A stretch of 6,001 nucleotides of DNA from an uncultured Eubacteriales bacterium (lineage in GTDB: Bacteria; Bacillota; Clostridia; Peptostreptococcales; Anaerovoracaceae). The position numbers and the translations under genes were made by a program. The stretch spans positions 1 through 6,001 of the forward strand of contig CADBQT010000154.1 in assembly GCA_902796875.1 (NCBI GenBank). Direction: 5' to 3'. This document shows, in pieces, positions 1 through 5,957 of the stretch. The number at the start of each line of letters is the position of its first letter. Positions within the stretch are counted from its first letter, which is position 1. Below the pieces are notes generated by a model. The model was not told where the DNA came from. It ran no database searches and saw only the letters and a list, made by a program, of their open reading frames with translations.

Positions 1-1151
1 AGGATGAGGAGCCGCATGACGCTCACCTGCTTCAGCTCGTTGAGCCGGTCATGGCTCAGAGGCTGGATCACGTCCAGGGTCAGGGTGGAGCTGGAGGTCA
101 GCACCAGGGACGACAGGGTCGACATGGATGCGGAGAGCACCAGCACGATGACGATGGCGATGACCAGGGCCGGCAGGGTCGACAGCATGGACGGCACGAT
201 GGTGTCGAACAGAGGCGTCACCCCGTCGCTCTGGTATGCGATCTTATCCGCATACAGCCGTCCGAATCCGCCCAGGAAGTAACATCCTCCGGCGACGATG
301 ATGGCAAAGAAGGTGGAGATGATCGTTCCCTTATGGATATCATCCTCGCTCTTGATGGCGTAGAACTTATTGACCATCTGAGGCAGAACCCAGGTACCCA
401 GAGAGGTGAGCAGCACCACGAAGAGGAGGGCCAGAGGATCCGGCCCCAGGAAGGAGGTGAAGGCACCCCCGTTCCAGCCTTCCATTTCCACAGCGGAAAG
501 CTTTTGCATGGAGGGGATCAGCCCACCGTTGGCCACCAGCACAGAGCCGATGACGGCGCAGATCCCAAAGAGCATGATGATGCCCTGGATGAAGTCGTTG
601 ATGGCCGTAGCCATGTATCCGCCGAACACCACGTAGAACCCGGTGAGGACCGCCATGATGGCGATGACCACCCAGTAGGGAATGTCGAATACCAGGCCGA
701 ACAGACTGGACAGGCCGTTGTACAGGGACGCCGTGTAGGGGATCAGGAAGACGAAGACGATCACCGAAGAGACGATCTTCATCGTCGTGGAATCGAACCG
801 CTTGCCGAAGAAATCCGGCATGGTCTTGGCGTCAAGATGCTGGGTCATGATCCGGGTCCGCCGGCCCAGGATGTTCCAGGCCAGAAGGGACCCGATGAAG
901 GCATTGCCCAGTCCGGCCCAGGTGGAAGCCAGCCCGAAGTTCCAGCCGAACTGCCCCGCGTATCCCACGAAGATGACGGCGGAGAAGTAGGATGTGCCGA
1001 ATGCAAAGGCCGTGATCCACGGTCCCACCGACCGGCCGCCCAAGACGAAGCCGGCCACAGTCCTGGCTTTTTTTCTCGTCCGCACCCCGACGGTGATCAT
1101 CACCGCGAAGAAGATGATCAGCATGATGGTGCTCAATACTTTTGTGTCCAT
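1..1151 (-). CDS. Sodium:solute symporter (SSS family), 3' end cut off by window; predicted tyrosine or related uptake
   Basis: This is a polytopic inner-membrane secondary transporter that couples substrate uptake to sodium. Reading from ATG at 1149-1151, 383 codons stay open to the window edge; SSS proteins usually have about 450-550 residues, so the C-terminus is missing. AGGAGG at 1158-1163, 6 nt upstream, fixes the start. Family signatures appear in order: a first hydrophobic helix (residues about 6-22), then GFVLGGRSVGPW and a Ser/Ala/Gly-rich helix, then TMPDFFGKRF, then GGYMATAINDFIQG, then GTWVLPQMVNKFYA. SASMSTLSSLVLTSSS follows at about 340-355, where S344/T345 match the Ser-Thr pair that binds sodium in PutP. 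The family assignment is secure. Substrate cannot be read from the protein, but the tyrosine-type T-box in its leader points to tyrosine. No lesion is seen. Confidence 0.93.
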   Translation of the reverse strand, partial: MDTKVLSTIMLIIFFAVMITVGVRTRKKARTVAGFVLGGRSVGPWITAFAFGTSYFSAVIFVGYAGQFGWNFGLASTWAGLGNAFIGSLLAWNILGRRTRIMTQHLDAKTMPDFFGKRFDSTTMKIVSSVIVFVFLIPYTASLYNGLSSLFGLVFDIPYWVVIAIMAVLTGFYVVFGGYMATAINDFIQGIIMLFGICAVIGSVLVANGGLIPSMQKLSAVEMEGWNGGAFTSFLGPDPLALLFVVLLTSLGTWVLPQMVNKFYAIKSEDDIHKGTIISTFFAIIVAGGCYFLGGFGRLYADKIAYQSDGVTPLFDTIVPSMLSTLPALVIAIVIVLVLSASMSTLSSLVLTSSSTLTLDVIQPLSHDRLNELKQVSVMRLLI

Positions 1152-1194
1152 TGTTTTCCTCCTGACGAAAACTTTTTACCCGGGGACACTTCAC

Positions 1195-1226
1195 AAAAAC
1201 GCCCCCTGCCAATAGTGCAGAGGGCG
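1195..1226 (-). terminator. Intrinsic terminator of the T-box leader
   Basis: CGCCCTCTGC (1217-1226) pairs with GCAGGGGGCG (1200-1209) in a 10-bp stem with one U-G pair and a 7-nt loop (ACTATTG). TTTTT (1195-1199) follows immediately. The 5' arm begins just after the T-box sequence, so the antiterminator and terminator can compete. It is the default-off switch for the symporter. It is also the only clear terminator downstream of the vWA gene, so it probably stops read-through from the upstream operon as well. Confidence 0.93.
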
Positions 1227-1540
1227 GAATGACCGCGGTACCACCTCAGTTCACTTTCACCTCGCGGAGAAAGCCTCTTCAGGTACGCCGCCGCTGACCG
1301 GAAGGCCTACGCCTTCGCCATCACGGGGTTATACCTTAACGCTGTCACGGGCGTTCCCGTCGCAGCCTACTTCCCATGCCCCTTCCGGCGGATCGCCGGC
1401 CAGGTCTCCGGGGTTCAGTGCGCAGCTCCGAGATGTATTCCCTTTTCGTAACTATGCGCCTCTCACCACCCGGCAGCTCTCTGTTCAGTCTCCGAAAAGG
1501 TACTCCTTCTCTTCCCAGCCTTTGTACTTATTCAATAACA
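1195..1540 (-). ncRNA. T-box riboswitch, tyrosine (UAC) specifier, controlling the SSS transporter
   Basis: This cis-acting leader senses the charging state of a tRNA. Stem I is visible: GAGA pairs with UCUC below the specifier loop, and CCUUUUCG (1493-1500) pairs perfectly with CGAAAAGG (1441-1448) above it. The distal part carries the conserved AGAGAGC and GGGUGGUGAGAGGC elements. One side of the specifier loop is AGGAGUA and the other GAAUACA; the triplet after GAA and before a purine is UAC (1435-1437), a Tyr codon. Middle hairpins lie at 1385-1399, 1341-1366 and 1301-1316. The T-box proper, GAGGUGGUACCGCGG, is at 1233-1247. Its UGGU (1240-1243) would pair with an acceptor end ACCA, fitting discriminator A of tRNA-Tyr. 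An intrinsic terminator closes the leader. T-box identity is very secure; the Tyr reading is strong but rests on manual alignment to the glyQS pattern. Confidence 0.95.
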
Positions 1541-1550
1541 GAAATAAGTA
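1525..1550 (-). repeat. 8-bp perfect inverted repeat over the -10 box and start site
   Basis: On the minus strand TACTTATT (1543-1550) and AATAAGTA (1525-1532) are exact reverse complements separated by 10 nt. The first arm includes part of the -10 hexamer and the second lies just inside the transcript. As RNA it would be a weak AU hairpin and the first arm would not be fully transcribed, so a protein-binding site is a more natural reading. It could also be chance in an AT-rich promoter. Confidence 0.4.
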
Positions 1551-1575
1551 TACATCCGCGCCGGACGGACGTCAA
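1547..1575 (-). promoter_or_regulatory. Sigma-A type promoter of the T-box/symporter transcript
   Basis: A TTGACG -35 hexamer (1570-1575) is separated by exactly 17 nt from a TATACT -10 hexamer (1547-1552). Each differs from the consensus at one position. Initiation is expected near 1540, about 20 nt before the conserved Stem I region and about 390 nt before the symporter start. The -35 box contains the TGA stop codon of the preceding vWA gene (1572-1574), so the promoter is tucked into the end of that gene. Confidence 0.85.
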
Positions 1576-2870
1576 CTCCTTTTTCGGCAATTGAGCTTCT
1601 CCATTTGCTCCGGTGTGATGCGGATCACCCTCCCGCCGGGGGGCTCGATCTGTTTTTCCCCGTAGATCAGCCAGATAGCATCCACAGGTTCATCCGGGAC
1701 ATCCGCTTCCCCATCGGTGAAGATCACCTTGTTCTCTACCCTTAAGGTGAACGCCCCGATGGCGGCATCGAAGTCGGTCCCGCCGCCGCCTTCCAGAGGG
1801 ATCTTCAGTATATCCTCCGGTTTTCTCACCTCATGGAATCCATAGAATCTGCTGTCAAAGCATCCGATCTTCAGCCTGGAGCAGGACAGTATATTGATGC
1901 ACTCCCTCAAAAAATTCCGGAGAAGAGTCTCATCCACTGACCAGCTGGTATCCACCACAACTTCCGTTTCCGGTATGGGCAGCTCCTCCAGAGAAGGACG
2001 GACGATCCCATCTTCCAGCGTAGCGAAAGTATACGTCCAGTCGACACCCAGCTTTACGGTCTCCCTGAGCACCATCCTCCAATCGATTATGGGTTCGATG
2101 GGTCTCAGTTCATCCACCTGCCTCCGGCCGGGGTCGTCTGCGTTTCCCGGAGAGGATCCCTTCCTGGCGAAGAGGCCCATTTCCTCCTCATCCGGATCTT
2201 CTCCTCCGGAATCTCTCTCCCGGTCCGTTGACTCCACCCCATCTGGGGCAGGATCCTCTTCGTTCATCTCCTCGTTCATCTCTTCCACCAGACCTCTGAT
2301 CCTGTCCAGTTCCCTGAGAAGCTCCTCTTCCTTTTCCCGGTCTTCCGCCTCTTCCTGCCGGTTCGCGTCTTCCCACATGCTGTGGTCGCCGGAAGGTTCA
2401 TTCCGGCCATCCATTTCCCCTTCTCCTCCCGGGCCTTCCGGCCGGTTCATCTTTCCTTCGATCAGTTCGATGGCGAGTTTATGTTCAAGGAGTTCTTCAT
2501 AGTATTCCTCGACTCCCCTGCCCATGGCTTCCGGGAAGTCGACGGCCCCCTCCGGGATCCTGAGACCGTCCGCCTTGAGCAGCTGATTGACGACGGCGTC
2601 GGCCGCCCGGTTCCAGATCTCCCGGTCCTTTCCCCTGCTGCGGTGGATATGATCGAAGGCGACGTGGCAGATCTCATGGGCCAGGGCGAAAACTTGCTCA
2701 TCGGGAGCCAGCCCCGCCATGTAATCGGGATTATAAAAGATGACTCTTCCGTCGCCCGCTGTTCCGGCAACATGAAAAGACTCCCGGTACTCCAGCCCGG
2801 AAGCCACCCCTCCGAACCAGGGGTATTTCTCCAACACTTTCTTTTTCACTCTTTGGATATCAAACGCCAT
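1572..2870 (-). CDS. Putative metallopeptidase with C-terminal vWA-like domain (DUF2201 type)
   Basis: This is a 432-residue, apparently cytoplasmic protein with no signal peptide or membrane segment. The N-terminal domain carries HEICH (residues 65-69), a zinc-peptidase HExxH motif, followed by WNRAADAVVN, where D91 is a possible third ligand. This order is typical of DUF2201/COG3864 proteins. Residues about 135-250 form a highly acidic, Glu-rich, partly coiled-coil linker. The C-terminal vWA-like domain retains a full MIDAS: DTSWS (307-311), T365 in GGGGTD and D386 in FTDGEAD, so it probably binds a divalent cation and a partner. Start is ATG at 2868-2870 with GGAGG about 10 nt upstream; stop is TGA. 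It follows the MoxR-type ATPase gene by 49 nt, and that ATPase is its expected partner. Family assignment is strong; no substrate is known to me. Confidence 0.9.
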   Translation of the reverse strand: MAFDIQRVKKKVLEKYPWFGGVASGLEYRESFHVAGTAGDGRVIFYNPDYMAGLAPDEQVFALAHEICHVAFDHIHRSRGKDREIWNRAADAVVNQLLKADGLRIPEGAVDFPEAMGRGVEEYYEELLEHKLAIELIEGKMNRPEGPGGEGEMDGRNEPSGDHSMWEDANRQEEAEDREKEEELLRELDRIRGLVEEMNEEMNEEDPAPDGVESTDRERDSGGEDPDEEEMGLFARKGSSPGNADDPGRRQVDELRPIEPIIDWRMVLRETVKLGVDWTYTFATLEDGIVRPSLEELPIPETEVVVDTSWSVDETLLRNFLRECINILSCSRLKIGCFDSRFYGFHEVRKPEDILKIPLEGGGGTDFDAAIGAFTLRVENKVIFTDGEADVPDEPVDAIWLIYGEKQIEPPGGRVIRITPEQMEKLNCRKRS

Positions 2871-2919
2871 TTTGTCCCCGCCTCCGGGATCAACGGCCGC
2901 CTCGTCTGCCGTCCTGCCC

Positions 2920-3759
2920 TTATTTCCTGGACCTCATGGAGTCCAGCACCGCCAGGAATTCTTCCCCCAGCCTGGCCGCGAATTCCCGCACTGCGGGAAG
3001 CTGTTCCCCGTCGGCCCGGGACAGCCCCAGCACCGTTGCATACCGCTGAGAAACATCCAGTTCATCCAGTTCCCTCTGTCCCCAGTCTCCCGCGAGGACC
3101 CTTTCCAGGGTGATCACCGGCTGGTTGCAGAACTGTACGAATTCCTCGGTGATGTCTTCGCCGATCAGCGCTCTCAGCATCTCCGGCTGTCCGGTAGCGT
3201 AGAGCATCTTTGAAGCCATTTCCCATTTCCTCGGGTCGGCGTTGGGCTTCTCCCCGGTGTACTCACTTCTCAGCGTCTCACCGTCTTTGTACGCGATATA
3301 GGCATAGATCGCCGGGTGGATCCCGTTATCTCTGGCCCACTTGAGCCACCTGTCCGTCGTGGTGTTGATATAGACGTGGGCGAACCGGTTGAAAAAGGGC
3401 GCCGCGATCTGATTGGCCGCCAGAGAATCCTGCATGTCATTTCCCGCTGCCACGACTCTGGCGTTAGGCGGAAGTTTCCACAGTCCGTTGACTTCCCTGT
3501 CCAGGACGATGTTGAACGCCATGCCCTGGATGCTGGGCAGCGCATTGTTGATCTCATCGAAGAACACCACGTGGAACCGATCCGGTTCTTCCTCGCATTT
3601 TCTCACGACTTTCTTGTACCAGGTGGGAGGAATGTCGATCATCTCGCCGGTCGACTGGTTGTACACGCTCCTGCCATTGAGACTGTCCGGCGTGGCATTT
3701 CGCAGATAGATGATCTCACAGGTGGGGTCGATCTGCTTGACTCTGGCGCTCTTTCCCTC
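2920..3759 (-). CDS. MoxR-type AAA+ ATPase core, part downstream of the in-frame TAG
   Basis: These 279 codons continue the frame of the upstream part without a shift and end in TAA. They begin with the second half of Walker A (EGKSARVKQ). Walker B follows as HVVFFDEINNA (DE at 359-360, counted from the upstream ATG), then sensor 1 in VVAAGND (N398) and an arginine-finger segment PFFNRF (R416). The C-terminal helical part shows no lesion. The segments PPTWYKK and LPPNARVVAAGN are typical of MoxR-family ATPases paired with vWA proteins. If the TAG terminates, this part could only be made from an internal start. GTG at 3664-3666 is the first candidate, but its AGGAG is only 1 nt away, and the product would lack Walker A and be unable to bind ATP normally. 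The most natural reading is that it is one half of a 570-residue protein. Confidence 0.8.
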   Translation of the reverse strand, partial: EGKSARVKQIDPTCEIIYLRNATPDSLNGRSVYNQSTGEMIDIPPTWYKKVVRKCEEEPDRFHVVFFDEINNALPSIQGMAFNIVLDREVNGLWKLPPNARVVAAGNDMQDSLAANQIAAPFFNRFAHVYINTTTDRWLKWARDNGIHPAIYAYIAYKDGETLRSEYTGEKPNADPRKWEMASKMLYATGQPEMLRALIGEDITEEFVQFCNQPVITLERVLAGDWGQRELDELDVSQRYATVLGLSRADGEQLPAVREFAARLGEEFLAVLDSMRSRK

Positions 3760-3762
3760 CTA
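3760..3762 (-). other. In-frame amber codon (TAG) inside the Walker A motif
   Basis: The two flanking reading frames are in register, with no indel, and together spell one MoxR-family protein of 570 positions with TAG at codon 291. The codon sits at the fourth position of the P-loop, where AAA+ proteins usually carry Gly. The obligatory G288, G293, K294 and S295 are all present. Turning any Gly codon into TAG needs at least two base changes, so this is not a simple one-step nonsense mutation of a Gly codon. The three complete genes' terminal stops seen in the window are TGA or TAA, never TAG. Candidate explanations are a recent pseudogene, a sequence error, or UAG read as sense (suppression or pyrrolysine). 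The sequence alone does not decide, but error or pseudogene is the default. Confidence 0.9.
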
Positions 3763-4632
3763 CGAAGGCCCATGGATGAATACGGGCACATCGCTTTCGA
3801 TGGCGCCTCTGATAATGTCCTCCTCGGTCACCCTTCCGAATGTCAATCCGTAGGGATTCCGACGTTCTTCTGCCCGTTTCATTTCCTGCTCTCTCATCAT
3901 CAGTTCTTCTTCATCCGGTTCGTCTATGGCGCTGGGGATGATCTCCTCCGGGAAGATCTCATTCAGGTATCGGTATACCGGCGTCTCATCGAAACAGCCG
4001 TCGTAGTAATTTCCACCACCCATACCGACGCCATAGGTCAGCACATCCCTGCTGACCAGAAGATCCGCCCCTTCTTCAACGATCCAGATCACCGGTGACA
4101 CAGCGATCCAGACCGGCCTGTCCGTCGTCTCGTCCATCCCTCTGACGGCCTTCGCCCCATCGTATTCGTATTCTTCATAGACGCCCAGGTATCTCTTCCC
4201 CGTTTTTCTCAGCCCGGCCTTCTGGTATTCTCTCTCTAGAAGGGCGGCCTCTTCTTTTTCCACTCTGTTCCGGGGGTATTCCCCAAAGGCAATGGAGGTC
4301 ATTCCCTCCCTGTCCACGGAAAGATCGCCTGCCTCTGCGAAGATCTCTCCCGCCTTCCTGATGACCGGCCGGATCCCGCAGAGAGCGTCGGCATAGATCA
4401 GCTTCCTGGATCCGTCCCCGCCCACTGCACAGACATCCCCATATCCTCCCGGAGATGCGAGCATCCAGCTGCCGCTTCCCTCTTCACTTCGGTCTGCGCC
4501 AAGAAGCACGGAAAAGTCCGTCACCTGACAGGACCTTCCCATTGCCTTGATCACATCCAGTGCCTTCTCTCCGAAGACCTGTTCTTCCGTCAGCAGATAT
4601 ACCTCTCCTTTGCCGGGGATAGGGGTGTTCAT
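3760..4632 (-). CDS. N-terminal DUF6273-like region of the MoxR-type ATPase, ending at an in-frame TAG in Walker A
   Basis: These 290 codons start at ATG 4630-4632 behind GAGGAG with 6 nt spacing, 41 nt after the oxidoreductase gene. Residues about 10-92 (VYLLTEEQVF, WMLASPGG, GIRPVIR) and about 110-230 (IAFGEYP, VIWIVEEGADLLVSRDVL, VYRYLNEIF) each resemble parts of DUF6273-type domains, though in the reverse of their usual order. A charged Glu/Arg-rich segment (about 237-258) links to the ATPase. The frame stops at HGPS-TAG, and the next codons read EGKS, giving a Walker A of the form GPS-stop-EGKS. The ORF as terminated lacks every catalytic ATPase motif, so it is probably not a complete protein. 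DUF6273 resemblance is from pattern memory only and is less certain than the ATPase call. Confidence 0.75.
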   Translation of the reverse strand: MNTPIPGKGEVYLLTEEQVFGEKALDVIKAMGRSCQVTDFSVLLGADRSEEGSGSWMLASPGGYGDVCAVGGDGSRKLIYADALCGIRPVIRKAGEIFAEAGDLSVDREGMTSIAFGEYPRNRVEKEEAALLEREYQKAGLRKTGKRYLGVYEEYEYDGAKAVRGMDETTDRPVWIAVSPVIWIVEEGADLLVSRDVLTYGVGMGGGNYYDGCFDETPVYRYLNEIFPEEIIPSAIDEPDEEELMMREQEMKRAEERRNPYGLTFGRVTEEDIIRGAIESDVPVFIHGPS

Positions 4633-4673
4633 TGAGGTCTCCTCTTTTCGTTCATCTCACGTGCTCCCGGCAC

Positions 4674-5957
4674 TCACTTGATCTCCACGTCCAGGGTGAT
4701 GTCCAGCTCCGCCGCATACTCGAAATACCTGTCCACCTCTTCATCGGTAAGCATGTCCGATGAGATGACCCCGGTCCGTCCGTCGAAGTCCCCCCGGACC
4801 AGCATCCGGGAGAAGAGATATCCGCCCTGGCCGGTGATGTACATCTCGCCGGTCATCTTTGCCCGCTCGAAGGATTCCACGAATCCCGGGGCGCTGACGT
4901 GGACCTCCACCAGAGTGTCTTTGCCGTCTTTTTTCCCGTAGGCTTCGACCACCATGCAGCCCGAATCCAGCGCCAGCCCTTCCTCCACGAAGGAGCGGAT
5001 CTCCTCCTCGTACTTGGGTGCGGGAGGAATGTGACTCAGGATGAAATCAAAGGGGACGATCTCCTTCCCCTGAAACATTTCTTTTTCGTGGCTCAAAAGC
5101 CCCGCTTCATACAGCGGCCTGGCGAAATCCATGCCGGCGCCGGCGTACTTGAAGTAGGCGTTCTTGCAGCCTTTGAAGTACTCCTGCCGATTGAAGCTGT
5201 ACTGAAGGGGCTCGTCATGGCTGTGCTCCCGGAAGGTGATGGGCTCCTCCATGTAGGAATACTGGCGGACCATGGGCCGTCCAAAGGCCGGGGTATTAAT
5301 CAGTTTCCCATCCTCCAGAGCCAGCGCCTCCTCGCTCATATCCGTCAGAGCCGTCACGGGAGACCACCAGAAGGGCTGAAACCGCCTGGCGATGGCCCCC
5401 TCCCAGATGATGTTGTAGATGGTGTCGCAGGAATCCAGGTAACGCATGGCGTGCCGGGTCGCCGCGCAGATCAGTCCCGGGGCCGATCCGGTGCCAAAGA
5501 CGGCCAGCTTTCCGATCTGACGGAACCTGGGTCCGTAGAGATCGAACATGGCCTTGATGCTCCGCCACCATCCCAGGGTGGCCGAATCGTAGAATTCCGG
5601 CTCGCTGTCCGGATCGAACAGGTCGCTGGCCTCCCACATTTTGTCGAGAGAAATGGTCCCGGCGTAATCCTGGTAGTTGGCCCGAACGGCCAGGGCCGCT
5701 TCCAGCACGTTCTCGGTGCACTCAAGCGGCAGGCCGTTTAAGATCAGATCCACCCCTTCCGCCGCTTTCACGATACTGTCCAGATCGTGGGCGTCCACCA
5801 GGGCGCCTCTGCCTTTGGTCAGCTGGGAGACGATGCTCTCCACTGCCTTTTCGTCCATATCGGCGCAGATGATCTCCTCCACATTCGGTTCTTCATCCAG
5901 CCGTTTCGCTGCTGCGCTTCCCTGAGCTCCCACGCCCAGGATCAGGATCTTTTTCAT
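4674..5957 (-). CDS. Saccharopine dehydrogenase family oxidoreductase (NAD(P)-binding)
   Basis: This is a 427-residue cytoplasmic enzyme. An N-terminal Rossmann fold opens with ILILGVGAQGSAAAKRL; GxGxxG is at residues 8-13. Strand 2 ends in ICADMD with D33, an acidic residue that in Rossmann folds usually favours NAD over NADP. ADLDSI-like and VDLILNGLPLECTENVLEAAL segments are typical of the COG1748/Lys9-like family, as is the later GTGSAPGLICAATRHAM. The C-terminal half would be the substrate-binding domain. The family includes saccharopine, carboxynorspermidine and related imine reductases, and many members of unknown activity, so no substrate is assigned. Start is ATG 5955-5957 preceded by AGGGGGGA; it may overlap the upstream stop as ATGA, suggesting translational coupling. 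Stop is TGA. It is followed 41 nt later by the ATPase gene, suggesting one operon, although a functional link is not evident. Confidence 0.87.
   Translation of the reverse strand: MKKILILGVGAQGSAAAKRLDEEPNVEEIICADMDEKAVESIVSQLTKGRGALVDAHDLDSIVKAAEGVDLILNGLPLECTENVLEAALAVRANYQDYAGTISLDKMWEASDLFDPDSEPEFYDSATLGWWRSIKAMFDLYGPRFRQIGKLAVFGTGSAPGLICAATRHAMRYLDSCDTIYNIIWEGAIARRFQPFWWSPVTALTDMSEEALALEDGKLINTPAFGRPMVRQYSYMEEPITFREHSHDEPLQYSFNRQEYFKGCKNAYFKYAGAGMDFARPLYEAGLLSHEKEMFQGKEIVPFDFILSHIPPAPKYEEEIRSFVEEGLALDSGCMVVEAYGKKDGKDTLVEVHVSAPGFVESFERAKMTGEMYITGQGGYLFSRMLVRGDFDGRTGVISSDMLTDEEVDRYFEYAAELDITLDVEIK

Noticed and set aside
51..1232. A 393-codon plus-strand open frame rich in His, Asp and Gly
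   Set aside because: It is antisense to the symporter, whose minus-strand frame shows clear SSS motifs and a good ribosome site. The plus-strand product is a biased, low-complexity sequence, and the frame runs into the T-box terminator region.
1430..1442. Other registers for the T-box specifier: AAU (Asn), ACA (Thr), AUC (Ile)
   Set aside because: UAC has the standard position, after GAA and before a purine, with the same 10-nt distance to GAGC as in glyQS. The UGGU bulge also disfavours Asn, whose tRNA has a G discriminator.
2261..2284. Two tandem 12-nt units encoding a repeated Glu-Glu-Met-Asn
   Set aside because: It is a short in-frame duplication in a low-complexity acidic linker, with no sign of a mobile or regulatory role.
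1894..2502. A 202-codon Ser-rich plus-strand open frame
   Set aside because: It is antisense to the acidic linker and vWA domain. Its Ser richness is the complement of Glu/Arg-rich minus-strand codons.
3664..3666. GTG as an independent start of a 248-residue ATPase
   Set aside because: Conserved MoxR sequence, including half of Walker A, continues upstream in the same frame. The AGGAG is too close to the codon, and the product would lack a P-loop.
3316..4098. A 260-codon plus-strand open frame crossing the TAG site
   Set aside because: It shows no recognisable motif, and it lies opposite strongly conserved AAA+ sequence on the minus strand.
4899..5741. A 280-codon plus-strand open frame
   Set aside because: It is antisense to the saccharopine-dehydrogenase-family gene and shows no domain or ribosome site of its own.
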